In this document: piece after piece, positions 1-11,316 of the stretch
How positions within the stretch are numbered: position 1 is the stretch's first letter
How the letters are laid out: every line of letters begins with the position of its first letter
Source of the DNA: Auanema rhodensis
Taxonomy: Eukaryota; Nematoda; Chromadorea; Rhabditida; Rhabditidae
NCBI GenBank assembly: GCA_964057225.1
Contig: CAXKVF010000097.1
Coordinates: 1-64,000 of the forward strand
Length of the DNA stretch: 64,000 bases
Reading direction: 5' to 3'
The notes under the pieces: generated by a model
What the model was told of the DNA's origin: nothing
The model's database searches: none
Seen by the model: only the letters and a program-made list of their open reading frames with translations
Program-made: the position numbers and the translations under genes

Positions 1-234
1 AGGTATATCGGACTTACGCTTAGTTATATCGGGCTTAGGCTTAGTTATATCGGGCTTGGGCTTAGTTATATCGGGCTTGGGCTTAGTTATATCGAGCTAA
101 GGCTTAGTTATATTAGGCTTAGGCTTAGTTATATCGGGCTTAGGCTTAGTTATATCGGGCTTAGGCTTAGTTAAATCGGGTTTAGGCTTAGTTTTATCGG
201 GCTTAGGGTCAGTTAAATGATCTTGATATTCAAT
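1..234 (-). repeat. Degenerate telomere-like 21-bp tandem repeat, open as a (KPKPDIT)n frame
   Basis: About ten copies of a 21-bp unit that combines TTAGGCTTAG with TTATATCGGGC. The first half is the nematode telomere repeat. Read on the minus strand from about position 240, the array encodes TSIEYQDHLTDPKP and then heptads of the type KPKPDIT. One heptad carries a TAG stop near position 95-100 and there are several substitutions. A related Lys-Pro repeat on the plus strand follows the GC-rich block in each 4.4-kb unit. The frame leaves the window at position 1, so this may be part of a minus-strand gene or only a translated satellite. The repeat is certain; coding status is open. Confidence 0.75.
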
Positions 235-239
235 AGACG

Positions 240-240
<1 letters not shown>

Positions 241-280
<40 letters not shown>

Positions 281-544
281 GTAATGCATTGTATAACCTG
301 CTATATATAATGATTAGTATTTTTTATTGTATATATATATATAATAATAAAAAGTATATTATATTATATTATTTTATATATATATATATATTATTTTTAT
401 ATATATATATAAATATATTATGTATTTTATTTATTGTATTATATTATATATATATATATATAATATAATACAATAAAAAAAATATATATATATATATAAT
501 TTTTTATATATATATAAATATATTATGTATTTTATTTATTGTAT

Positions 545-618
<74 letters not shown>

Positions 619-625
619 TTAATAT
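241..625. repeat. AT dinucleotide microsatellite region
   Basis: Long runs of (TA)n are separated by short interruptions such as TTTTTATTGTATTA, which recur in a partly tandem way (about 400-430 and 515-545). No credible coding sequence is present. The Tyr/Ile-only open frame here is a translation of the microsatellite. Confidence 0.95.
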
Positions 626-699
626 ACCTAACCCTAATGAAAATGATACAAATACTTCAGCACCACTATCTATCTCGGATCAAATGAAAAAAGTAATAT

Positions 700-3620
700 T
701 GCTGTATGTAAAGCTGTAAATAGTTGTGAACATATTGGCGTAAAAATGGCAGACAAATGGCATAGGAATAGCTTAAAAATGGCAGAAGAATTGGCAAAAA
801 AATGGCAAAGAATTGGCAGGATGTAAGTAGCTCTAAACATATTGGCATAAAAATGGCAAATAGATGGCATAGAAATGGCATAAAAATGGCAGAAGAATGG
901 CAGAAAAATGGCAGAAAAATGGCAGAAAGTTGGCAAAAAAATGGCAAAAAAATGGCAAAGAATTGGCAGACTGTAAATAGTTGTGAACATATTGGCGTAA
1001 AAATGGCAGATAAATGGCAGAGAATTGGCAGGCTGTAAATAGTTGTGAACATATTGGCATAAAAATGGCAGATAAATGGCATAGAAATGGCATAAAAATG
1101 GCATAGAAATGGCATAAAAATGGCAGAAGAATGGCATAAAAATGGCAGAAAAATGGCAGAAAGTTGGCAAAAAAATGGCAAAGAAATGGCAAAGAATTGG
1201 CAGGATGTAAATAGTTATGAACAAAATGGCGTAAAAATGGCAGACAAATGGCATAGAAATGGCTTAAAAATGGCAGATATATGGCATAGAAATGGCATAA
1301 AAATGGCAGAAGAATGGCATAAAAATGGCAGAAAAATGGCAGAAAGTTGGCAAAAAAATGGCAAAGAAATGGCAAAGAATTGGCAGGATGTAAATAGTTA
1401 TGAACATAATGGCGTAAAAATGGCAGACAAATAGCATAGAAATGGCTTAAAAATGGCAGATATATGGCATAGAAATGGCATAAAAATAGCAGAAGAATGG
1501 CATAAAAATGACAGAAAAATGGCAGAAAGTTGGCAAAAAAATGGCAAAGAAATAGCAGAGAATTGGCAGGCTGTAAAAAGTTGTGAACATATTGGCATAA
1601 AAATGGCAGATAAATAGCATAGAAATGGCATAAAAATGGCAGAAGAATGGCATAAAAATGGCAGAAAAATAGCAGAAAGTTGGCAAAAAAATAGCAAAGA
1701 AATGGCAAAGAATTGGCAGACTGTAAATAGTTGTGAACATATTGCCGTAAAAATGGCAGATAAATGGCAGAGAATTGGCAGGCTGTAAATAGTTGTGAAC
1801 ATATTGGCATAAAAATGGCAGATTAATGACATAGAAATGGCATAAAAATGGCATAGAAATAGCATAAAAATGGCAGAAGAATGGCATAAAAATGGCAGAA
1901 AAATGGCAAAAAAATGGCAAAGAATTGGCAGGCTGTAAATAGTTGTGAACATATTGGCGTAAAAATGGCAGATAAATGGCATAGAAATGGCATAAAAATG
2001 GCAGAAGAATGGGCAAAAAAATGGCAAAAAATGGCAAAGAATTGGCAGGATGTGAGTAGCTCTAAACATATTGGCATAAAAATGGCAAATAGATGGCATA
2101 GAAATGGCATAAAAATGGCAGAAGAATGGCAGAAAAATTGCAGAAAAATGGCAGAAAGTTGGCAAAAAAATGGCAAAAAAATGGCAAAGAATTGGCAGGC
2201 TGTAAATAGTTGTGAACATATTGGCGTAAAAATGGCAGATAAATGGCATAGAAATGGCATAAAAATGGCAGAAGAATTGGCAAAAAAATGGCAAAAAATG
2301 GCAAAGAATTGGCAGGATGTAAGTAGCTCTAAACATATTGGCATAAAAATGGCAAATAGATGGCATAGAAATGGCATAAAAAAGGCAGAAGAATGGCAGA
2401 AAAATGGCAGAAAAATGGCAGAAAGTTGGCAAAAAAATGGCAAAGAAATGGCAAAGAATTGGCAGACTGTAAATAGTTGTGAACATATTGGCGTAAAAAT
2501 GGCAGATAAATGGCAGAGAATTGGCAGGCTGTAAATAGTTTTGAACATATTGGCATAAAAATGGCAGATAAATGGCATAGAAATGGCATAAAAATGGCAC
2601 AGAAATGGCATAAAAATGGCAGAAGAATGGCATAAAAATGGCAGAAAAATGGCAGAAAGTTGGCAAAAAAATGGCAAAGAAATGGCAAAGAATTGGCAGG
2701 ATGTAAATAGTTATGAACATAATGGCGTAAAAATGGCAGACAAATGGCATAGAAATGGCTTAAAAATGGCAGATAAATGGCATAGAAATGGCATAAAAAT
2801 GGCAGAAGAATGGCATAAAAATGGCAGAAAAATGGCAGAAAGTTAGCAAAAAAATGGCAAAGAAATGGCAAAGAATTGGCAGGATGTAAATAGTTATGAA
2901 CATAATGGCGTAAAAATGGCAGACAAATGGCATAGAAATGGCTTAAAAATGGCAGATATATGGCATAGAAATGGCATAAAAATGGCAGAAAAATGGCATA
3001 AAAATGGCAGAAAAATGGCAGAAAGTTGGCAAAAAAATGGCAAAGAAATAGCAGAGAATTGGCAGGCTGTAAAAAGTTGTGAACATATTGGCATAAAAAT
3101 GGCAGATAAATGGCATAGAAATGGCATAAAAATGGCAGAAGAATGGCATAAAAATGGCAGAAAAATGGCAGAAAGTTAGCAAAAAAATGGCAAAGAAATG
3201 GCAAAGAATTGGCAGGATGTAAATAGTTATGAACATAATGGCGTAAAAATGGCAGATCAATGGCATAGAAATGGCATAAAAATGGCATAGAAATGGCAGA
3301 AAAATGGCATAAAAATGGCAGAAAAATGGCAGAAAGTTGGCAAAAAAATGGCAAAGAAATAGCAGAGAATTGGCAGGCTGTAAAAAGTTGTGAACATATT
3401 GGCATAAAAATGGCAGATAAATGGCATAGAAATGGCATAAAAATGGCAGAAGAATGGCATAAAAATGGCAGAAAAATGGCAGAGAAATGGCAAAAAGTTG
3501 GCAAAAAAATGGCAAAAAAATGGCAAAGAATTGGCAGGCTGTAAATAGTTTTAAACATAATGGCATAAAAATGGCAGATGAATGGCAGAAAAATGGCAAA
3601 AATATCGTATAAAAATTACA
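700..3620. repeat. ATGGC minisatellite with higher-order units
   Basis: The array is built from variants of an 11-15-bp motif of the type AAAAATGGCAGA / AAATGGCATAG. These are arranged in longer units marked by CAGGATGTAAATAGTTATGAAC or close variants. Marker spacings I measured include 183 bp (1,201 to 1,384 to 1,567), 150 bp and 62 bp. The low-complexity frames open on both strands, Met/Cys/Phe/His-rich on minus and Lys/Trp/Asn-rich on plus, follow from the repeat lacking stops. The array decays at about 3,600 into unique sequence. No gene is supported inside it. Confidence 0.93.
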
Positions 3621-3697
3621 TAAGCAGAGATGTAGCAGAGATGTAGTAGCATAAACATAAGTTTGGCAAAGAAATGAAGAACTGAAGAAAAAATTCA

Positions 3698-3714
3698 TGG
3701 AAGAATTTCTTCCA
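3698..3714. repeat. TGGAAGAA palindrome, left-hand copy
   Basis: TGGAAGAATTTCTTCCA is a 17-bp inverted repeat with a single central base. The same palindrome recurs at 8,501, 8,663, 8,756 (as an A/T variant) and 8,956. The copies therefore bracket the A'/Rep-helicase gene pair. It could be an element border or a protein-binding site. Confidence 0.7.
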
Positions 3715-3986
3715 TCAGCGAAAGTTTTGAAAATATTTTCAAATGGAATTAGATTTCATACCAAATTGGAGTACTCGAGCCTACGTTTTGAGAACGTTGA
3801 ACACTCCTTTTCGGATGTAGTGTAATTGAAAAATAGTTGAATTTCAACTACTTGTAAAATTTTCTTTTGATATTCGTTCTCTGTAAACTCTGAAGTAATG
3901 CTGTACGCGCCTTGTTAAAAGACCTATAAAATGAAGGCCATTTAAAATTTTATTGTAGATAGTTGCAGTAATGCTGAAGTAACTTA

Positions 3987-5310
3987 TTACTTCAATAAAA
4001 TTGAAAACAGCAAAAATGTACAAACATATATATTTAATTCAAAGAACACATGAAATTCTATAGATAGTACAATCATTACAGAAAATTTTTCTCTTATTGT
4101 ACGAGAAGATGATAAAGTAGCAAAAAGAACAGGTTTATCCTTTTTCCATCCATCAAAATATGCTTTTCGCCATTTTCTTTCATCTCCATAGCTAACATAG
4201 AACAAGTATTCTCTTCCTTTTCTGAAACGGAAATGTTTAATAAAGTTATATCTCTAAACATTTCACATCAGATCTTGGTTTAATCTTTTTAATAGTGGAA
4301 TTGTCATTCCACAGCTAGGACAAGTGAAAACTTCTTTTTTTCTACTTTTTTTTTGCATTGGTTCTTTTCGATCATCATCATTGAATGATTGAATATTGTA
4401 CAGTTGTTTAAATCCTCTTTTTAGTGATGATTTTGAACATGTTTCATTTTTCTGTAAATTGATTTAGTTAGTTGGATTTTTTGAAAAAATGTTTACCTTC
4501 TGTTCAGACATTCTTACGACCAATTGCTGGAAAAAAAGCAGAATGAAGTCATTTAGCTTATTCTGGAATAAATATAAACCTGTGTTTATGACTTAAGTTA
4601 GTTTATACCGTTTTATCTATGGTTTCTGAAAGGAACAGCTCGTCTTCTAAGAAAGCAAATATTATGTTGTTGTTTTTTTTAAAACAAGGACAATCGCATA
4701 TAGTTTCCAAAACAATCTGTAAAAATTTCAATTATTTTTCAATCGTTTGAGATACACTCACCCACAACAATAAAATTTCTCTTATATCAATTGGAAGTTT
4801 TTTCAACGTTTCATAAAATGTGAGAAGATTGATTTTTTCTTCATTGGAGAGAAATGGGTTACAAACAATGTCTTTCTGCAAATGATTCCAGAATGAATAG
4901 TAGAATTAAGTTCTGAATTAAATTTTTTTCTCACCTTCACTATGTACATTTTCATCAAAATATCAGGTAGTTCTTTAAAGTTTTGAAGAACTTCTTTATG
5001 TATACTGCCGTATCTTAAAAGTATAGAGCTACAAGGAACAATAGCTAAATTGTCTCCATCATTCCATTGCAATAACTTGCTTATTCTGTCGAAGCTATTT
5101 TTCTGTGTTAATGCCTAATTTTGAAAAAAAATTTCTGAATATAATTTGAACAGAACCCACATATCGATCTTCCATGTTTTTAAATACTCTCAAAGTAGGA
5201 CAAACAGCAGACATCATCTGGCAGCGGTAAGAAAATCTGTCAAAAGCTGAAACTGAACAATACAAATTAACTCACAGATTTTAAGTTACGGATACCAAAT
5301 AAGAGCTGAA
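3987..5310 (-). CDS. Zinc-motif protein A' (multi-exon, unknown function)
   Basis: Function not recognised. On the minus strand a chain of short exons joined by GT...AG introns can be followed from about 5,250 down to a TAA at 3,987. Supported exons include the stretch around 5,164-5,250, one ending near 4,935 (ILMKMYIVK), 4,496-4,529 (QLVVRMSEQK), 4,267-4,451 and 3,987-4,221. The 4,267-4,451 exon contains CPSCGMTIP, a Cys-x2-Cys zinc-knuckle-like motif. The last exon contains FYVSYGDERKW and AYFDGWKK. The same order (CxxC, then YVS, Trp, A-F/Y-x-D-G-F/W) is seen in gene A at 29,973-30,927, so I read them as paralogues. The 5' end is not resolved. The gene faces away from the Rep-helicase gene across about 0.9 kb. 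Exon chain fairly sure; start and function unknown. Confidence 0.6.
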
Positions 5311-6233
5311 CAAAACAGAATACATTGTCATATTAACAACACGGGATAAAATAATAAAACAAAGTTTTTCAAATAACAAAATTCTTATATGAACAGTAAG
5401 AGTGTTTGAACAACTCAAAATTTTTTAATCTTTTTTTTGATTATGCTAAACGCAATAATAATAAATGAATATCATGTCACTTATCGGCAAAACTTGTTGA
5501 TTGTCATAGAATTTTTATGTAAGTGACTTTTCGATCTGAACAATTTTCTCAAAAGCTAATAGATCGATAATTATTTAAAATTATTTATGATTCAAAACAG
5601 CAGTGCAATCAATTAATGGAAGATTTTTCCCAATCGAAAGTTCATTTAATTACATTAATTGGTGGAAGAGTTTCTTTCATGAAAAGCCTTTTTTCAAAAA
5701 TGGTCTTTCTCATTTAGGAAAACCAAATATTCATAACTGGAATTTTGCTTGTATACATTCGTAAAAAATATCCATTCGTAAAGTTTTAAATAATAAATGA
5801 AATGCAAATATGAAAACAGAAATTGTTGTAGCGAATATAAAACATAAATTATGGAAAAGCAAATATTAAAAATTTATAAATATCCAGTTGTTTTCATCTT
5901 TAATCAACAAAATCTACAAACAGAAAATATTCTGGAAACTAAAAAAGATTGCTATAAGCAGAGTTGTGGCGGCATACATCAAATACTCTCATATTAAAAT
6001 GAGACATGTGTCAGAAACAAATGCATGATACACTTGGGGTGCAATTGATTCTTTTGAAGCGTTTGCGTACATGCATTATAAATTAATAAACTTGACAATT
6101 TTACAATCTATTTACAATTTTCCATAAATCATTATCTTAACAGACATTTCAATAAATGGTATAAAAGAGAAAATTCCAAAGCCAAAGAAAAAAAAATTAA
6201 AACAAACCACATTGCTCTCATTTTTTCCACAAC
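5311..6233. other. Divergent intergenic region between A' and the Rep-helicase gene
   Basis: AT-rich, with no supported exon. It separates two divergently oriented intron-containing genes and so should hold both promoters. A partial relative of the GGAAGA/TTCTTCC repeat lies at about 5,617-5,685. I looked for the CRESS-virus nonanucleotide NANTATTAC in a stem-loop and did not find a convincing one. Confidence 0.5.
6160..6167 (+). promoter_or_regulatory. TATA-box-like motif upstream of the Rep-helicase gene
   Basis: TATAAAAG lies 74 bp before the ATG at 6,234, in otherwise non-coding DNA. The position suits a core promoter with a short leader. TATA-like strings are frequent in DNA this AT-rich, so this is suggestive only. 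Confidence 0.35.
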
Positions 6234-8262
6234 ATGGAATATACAGGACGCTTCATAAATGGAGTTTCTCAAGCTGCTCAATATGATTTTCTAGATCGGG
6301 CAGCGGACAAAGATGCTGAATATGTATCACATTCTGTGAGTTTTAAAACATTTTTACGCATAGGTTTCTACAATTTTAGACTGAATTCAATAATACAATT
6401 GTTGGTACTGAACAATTTTTCGAAACTTCAATTGAGGAAAATGTTGCAGAGGAATTAGAGGAAAACCCATCAAACCAAAAAGTAAGCATTGTGTTCAAGA
6501 AATTTAAAATGTAAAAACTTTGTTTTCAGATGAATGAAATCGCATTATATCACGAACAGAAAAATAAAAATATTTCAGAAAAACTTATGTTGCAAAATCA
6601 AGACAGTAGTTATAGGATTGATGAAATGAAAATTGTTTGCAGAAATGCAATTACCAGCTTTTTCGCTGATAGAATTTCAGCAAATGGCGAATCGGCACCA
6701 ACCCACTCAGGAATCAACAACTATAATATTGTAGAAGTTGTAGAGGAAGAAGATTATTCGGAGAAACTAATCGAAAACGAACAATTTATGGATTATGACA
6801 ATTCGAACAATGTCGACTGGTTAAACGCACCAATCAAAACAATTATTAAAGAGGTGAAACATTTAGGCTTGATATTTAAAACTTTTTCTGTAGATAAACG
6901 CCACGAAGGAACCGTCAAATTTCGATGTGATGATAAGTGTTTTCTGTTTAATTCAGTTCACAACAACACTACAAATGAACAGGTTTGGAAAATGGTTAAA
7001 ATTCTGTTTTTCAGAACAACAATGTGACCATGTTGTGAACGTCAAGTCGTTCAAAATACGGGCAATTGAATGCGGTTCTCCCAAAAATTGCGATAATACA
7101 GTACATGTAAGTTATCACAATCTTTTCCTGAATGCTTATCCATTTTTCTATTTCCAGATAATTTTGCATTTTGAATCTATCACAAAAAGAAAAGTGATAT
7201 CCTCGTTTTTCAATCATCTCGTGAATGTGAACAAAAATGAAGAAGAAACAATGATCAAACTGACACCCATTCAGTGTCAAAGAGAACTTCAAAGAATGAG
7301 AAAACTAATGGCGGAAGATGTCATCAGCTATCAAGGTTTTTTAATTTCAAAAATATTACTGATTAACAAAAATATGAAACATTTTAGGAACTGTAATAAA
7401 CGACATATCTCTTCATTATCTCTATATAATGGAAAACGAAATACAAAAAAACAGCTGGAAGTTGACGGTAAGTAATAAGTTTTTCGAGCAATATTATTTT
7501 TTTTAGAACTGCATGGAATTGCGTTATGATGTAGCTATGCGGCATCAATCACAATTAAAACACTTAATATCCCTCGTTGACGATGCTGAATGTGATAGAA
7601 AGGATGTACGAGTATATATACTCTACGGAGATTCTGGAGCAGGCAAATCTTATTTTGCTAAGAAGTATCTCGGTATGAATTTTTTAAATTAATTTTCAAA
7701 TTTGAAAGAACTATTTCAGAAAAAGTTGCCGGCTCTGTGTATACAACATCTGCTGATTGTACTAGTTATTTTGAAAGTGAGTTTCAACTTTGTTCCGATA
7801 AAAAAAATAATTTATAGAATATAACAAGCAAAATGGAATTATAATTGATGAAGTTGAACAGTTCGGACAACGTGGGTACATGACAGGAAAACAGCTCTTA
7901 ATGATGTGTAATGATGGTACCTGCAGGTAAGTGTTGAACACAAAAATAGTATTACTAAACCCATTTTTTCAGATTGAACGTTAAATTTTCAAGTTGTGTC
8001 ATAAAAGCCCATCATATCTTTCTTATTTCGAACATAGAACCTTCGCAATGGTTTGGGAATGATCATATAACAGTGAGTTCCCGAAAAGGTTAAAAATTAC
8101 ATTTGGTTTCAGTTGACAGCGTTCATGAGACGAATACATTGGATTGGCAAAGCAACCGAATTGAAATCTCAACCGAAATGGAGGAGAGGAAAAGCATTTG
8201 AAACAGTCTTGAAAATTAATCCTAATTATATAATAGATGTCCCTTTTGTGGAATTAAACTGA
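6234..8262 (+). CDS. Rep-like superfamily 3 helicase gene, intron-containing (CRESS-DNA type)
   Basis: About eleven exons with 32-51-bp introns run from an ATG at 6,234 to TGA at 8,260-8,262. The C-terminal third has the ordered motifs of a CRESS-DNA virus Rep helicase: Walker A GDSGAGKS (7,627-7,650) after VYILY, Walker B IIIDEV (about 7,838-7,855), a motif C-like FLISN followed by EPSQWF (8,019-8,051), and an arginine-finger-like FMRRI (8,122-8,136). In that family this domain is an ATP-driven helicase used in rolling-circle replication. The N-terminal part is acidic and Asn/Glu-rich. I could not see HUH-nuclease motifs (HUH or YxxK), so nicking activity is not supported. One intron (6,983-7,014, only 32 bp) does not keep the frame: the next exon reads through only in another phase. 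That points to a frameshift, a missed splice site or an assembly error. Nematode-style introns argue for a host-integrated or domesticated copy rather than a free virus. Confidence 0.72.
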
Positions 8263-9061
8263 GATTAGAATTATTTTGTTTTTTTTCTTACAGTGATCAG
8301 TTATTAACATTTCATTCTTTTCATAAAAATGATCTCAATATTATCATTCAGGTTCAAATTTTTCTCGCAAATTTGTAGAATAAATTTTTTTCATATTCGC
8401 TTTCGAGCTGTACACACCTAGTATGAAAACAATTGAATTTATAAAAAAAAATATATTTTGAACTAATTTAGATGAAAAATTGTTTGGTTGTATCAAAAGT
8501 AGAAGAATTTCTTCCATTTACAAAAAAAACGTGAAAGTTTCTTCCATAATTATTTTTTGTTCTCATCACGATATAGGTAAACAAACAATGATATATATGA
8601 ACAATTAAATAAATTACCTAATTTTTTCTAGAGCAATAACAATTAATTAAAAATGAATACTATGGAAGAAATTCTTCCACCGTTATGTATGAACAATTAA
8701 TTCAATCTCAAACTTTTTTTTGGTAGTTAAAACAATTACTTGAAGATAAATACAATGGAAAAAATTTTTCCACGGTTATGTATAAACCATTGAATATATC
8801 ACATAATTCTTCTTTGGCAGTTAAGACAATTGATTGAAAATAAATACTTTTAATTTTTTTTGCTGTTATGTATTAATAATTGAATATATCAAATTGGAGA
8901 GAAGACACCTGAGATCTGACGTTGATTATCACGGCCATATTTCATGTTTCATCGCGGAAGAAATTCTTCCATCTGAAAATGTAGATTAAAAAAAATGTTG
9001 TGCAGCAGAAATTTGTGATTATTTCAAGAAAATTATTTGAAAACTAAAGAAAGCAGAATTT
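8263..9061. repeat. Palindrome-rich, partly tandem region after the Rep-helicase gene
   Basis: Non-coding and AT-rich. It carries 17-bp palindromes or near-palindromes at 8,501-8,516, 8,663-8,679 (TGGAAGAAATTCTTCCA), 8,756-8,772 (TGGAAAAAATTTTTCCA) and 8,956-8,970. The second and third belong to a degenerate ~90-93-bp direct repeat, marked by GTTATGTAT at 8,682, 8,775 and 8,865. The 8,485-8,580 stretch, which ends in CGATATAGG, matches 11,100-11,190 inside the 4.4-kb unit, which ends in AGATATAGG. Confidence 0.75.
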
Positions 9062-9411
9062 ATAAATATTGGAGAAATTCTTCCATAATTTCCATGATTC
9101 TTGTTTCATCATATACTATATTCAGTTTTCTCGAAAAAGATAAAAAGAAAATTCTACCTATATAAAAAGGTAAATGATTTGTTTTCTAATTTACTTTGAC
9201 TATATATACACATGTTTATATGTGAGATTTGTTCTAACTAGTTCATGTATACAAACCCAATCTTTTTTCAAAGATGTCCTTTTTACATTTTTTCAACAAA
9301 TAAAAATGATTAGCTGTTTTTCATCAATATCAATTTTAAATTCATAGTTATTGCTTTACAAAAAATTATATTTAGGTTTTTCTAAATAAAGGTGAAAATC
9401 AATTTCTTCGA

Positions 9412-9594
9412 TCAACTTATTTTTGAAAACCTTTTGCTTCTGGCATAGTATTCAAAAAATACTGACATCATTGTCAGCCGATAGCAAAATGTTAACTTAC
9501 TAGCATCATAAATGCAATAAACTATCCAATCTTTTACCGCTTTGCCACCCTGGGCTATAAGAATTTGATAGTCAGAGTATATATAAATAGACAT
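9412..9594 (-). CDS. Small minus-strand exon divergent from B' (copy 1)
   Basis: ATG at 9,594 on the minus strand opens a frame beginning MSIYIYSDYQILIAQ, 85 bp from the B' start on the other strand. A GTAAGT-type donor follows the Asp-Ala codons, and a possible splice gives a product of only about 40 residues. The same frame is kept in all four copies, but the copies are too similar for that to show selection. Not recognised. It may be a real small gene or chance. Confidence 0.25.
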   Translation of the reverse strand: MSIYIYSDYQILIAQGGKAVKDWIVYCIYDASKLTFCYRLTMMSVFFEYYARSKRFSKIS

Positions 9595-9678
9595 AATTCT
9601 TTTTTTCTTGTATTTTTTTTAGTCTGACATTAATTACTTTGTTATTTGGATATTTTCCAGATTTAAATATCCGTAATC

Positions 9679-10667
9679 ATGTCAATGATTAGTACCAACA
9701 TTGAAAAGAAAACTGCTACTACGTATAAACATACTCTACTTTCCGCGGAACAAATAAATACAGAACTTGATTCATTTGAGTTTCAGAATGAAAATTTGGA
9801 TATTCTTCCAAATGGTCAGGTTTTTAAAAAATAATTTTTTTATGTTATCAAATTGTTTTCAGATTTACAAATTGTTGATATAATCGAGTTTCAAGGATTG
9901 CGATGTTCAACACCTTTGAGCGAAAGAAAGTTACCAAGTGTCGATAAGTTCATCTTAAAAGGTACAAACGTGTAATGAATAACAAATTTTTTTATCAAAT
10001 TTTCAGAAGAACCATTAGACGTTTCTGATATTCCATGTAAAAAAATTGGAAAAGGTTTGATCAATGTAAAAGTGTCTGTCAATTTATATTTTTCAGTTGT
10101 AGCTGTTTCTCATAAGCCTCATGAAGTTCAAAATGGCTGTTCCATTGAGGAAATAAAAAAAAAGAAGAAGTTCAGGAGATGTTATTACTGAGTGCAAATG
10201 TGAAATTGCACATCTTAAAAATAGGGCTATTTCGAAAATTGCTAGTAAGAATTTTAAACATATTCAAATCTCAATAAAATGTCTATTTTTAGAAAATTTT
10301 CAACTGATTGACGAAAGGCAAATCATTCCTGAATACTGCACAATTGGTTGCAAAATTTTGGTGTATCATAAAATAACACGCTCCTGGCGCCTAGCCATTA
10401 TTGAAGATATTTCGGATGTCTATAGTAGCATAAAATATTCGCTGATGACAGTGAGTTTTGTTTTGTTTCCCAAATTTTGAGTATTGTTATTTTCAGATCG
10501 ATGACGTGCAAGATAAAATGATTGCAAAAAAATATCATTTTTTGTTCGCGAAAACAAGACTTGTGGGAAAAGAAAAAAATTGGCCAAAGCACATGTATAG
10601 ATTAGTATGCGATGATATTTCCGAGCCACATCTCTACTTGATTCAATCATTAAAAGATCTTGCTTGA
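9679..10667 (+). CDS. B' gene, copy 1 (multi-exon, frameshifted poly-A)
   Basis: Seven short exons with introns ending TTTTCAG or TTTTTAG. The ATG follows a splice-acceptor-like TATTTTCCAG (9,646-9,660), a plausible trans-splice site. The product would be about 270 residues. It has SMISTNIEKK at the N-terminus, WRLAIIEDISDVYSSIKYSL in the middle and a C-terminus containing WPKHMYRLVCDD and HLYLIQ. The WPKH...C.D...HLYLI pattern and the upstream WRxA...Y..LM pattern are shared with gene B (31,066-32,170). Function unknown; a small beta-barrel (Tudor-like) reader fold is one guess from W-R-x-A-x-I spacing. In this copy the A-run near 10,155 is 9 bases, which puts the next exon out of frame and meets a stop; copies 2 and 3 have 11 and stay open. 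Confidence 0.55.
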
Positions 10668-11090
10668 ATATATGTAACCTTTTTCATATATTCTCATTTT
10701 TAAATTTTACTCGTTTTTACATTTTTCATGCCATCCATCAATCCTCATTTTGTGATAAAAAATAAAAAGTTTTACGATCGATTTGAGTATTTTTCTACAT
10801 ATCAGAGCATATTGAAATTGTGTTCAATCATTAAAACAAGTTTAGTTCAGTCTTATGAAACGTTTTATATTTTATAAAAAAAACATATTTTAACAATTGA
10901 ATTGTTGTTCATTGATACCTGTTAAAATGCTCAACCTTTTGCCTGTTTTGTTTTGTTACAACTAACAAATTTATTAAAAAAAATACCACAACCCAATCAA
11001 TCTTAGAAGTTCAATAAAATATAAAAAAATATAAAAATATTTTAAACATATTTTGAACCAATTCTATATGTAAAAAGCAGTTGTCTATTT
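10668..11090. other. AT-rich spacer after B', nothing recognised
   Basis: A candidate polyadenylation signal AATAAA lies near 10,761 (AAAAAATAAAAAG). No exon, RNA gene or repeat beyond poly-A/T runs is visible. The same spacer is present in the other unit copies. Confidence 0.6.
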
Positions 11091-11099
11091 GTTAAAATA

Positions 11100-11190
11100 T
11101 TCTAAATTAGTGAAAGAACTTCTTCCATTCACAAGAAACTTAAATTGGTGTGAGAGTTTGTTTCATAATTTTTTTTGCGGAAATCAAGAT
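11100..11190 (+). repeat. Dispersed repeat shared with the region after the Rep-helicase gene
   Basis: GTGAAAGAACTTCTTCCATTCACAAG and the following T-rich stretch up to GATATAGG align by eye with 8,485-8,580. In each case the repeat lies downstream of a gene (B' here, the Rep helicase there), which makes it a candidate border or 3' regulatory module of one element family. Copies recur at about 15,548, 19,956 and 24,362. Confidence 0.6.
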
Positions 11191-11316
11191 ATAGGTTTTT
11201 TTAAATATCAATTTACAATTCATTTCCTATGCGTCTATTTTCAGATGAACTATTTTGAATATTTTATTCAATTATATTAGCTTAATTAATTTACAAATTA
11301 TACAATCCTTTTACAG

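Noticed and set aside
525-719. Tyr/Ile repeat open frame
   Set aside because: Translation of a (TA)n microsatellite.
666-3698. Long Met/Cys/Phe/His-rich frames on minus (up to 450 codons) and Lys/Trp/Asn-rich frames on plus
   Set aside because: They are translations of the ATGGC minisatellite. The motif lacks stops in several frames at once, and no frame is kept consistently.
5311-6233. CRESS-type replication origin (NANTATTAC stem-loop)
   Set aside because: No convincing nonanucleotide in a stem-loop was found by reading.
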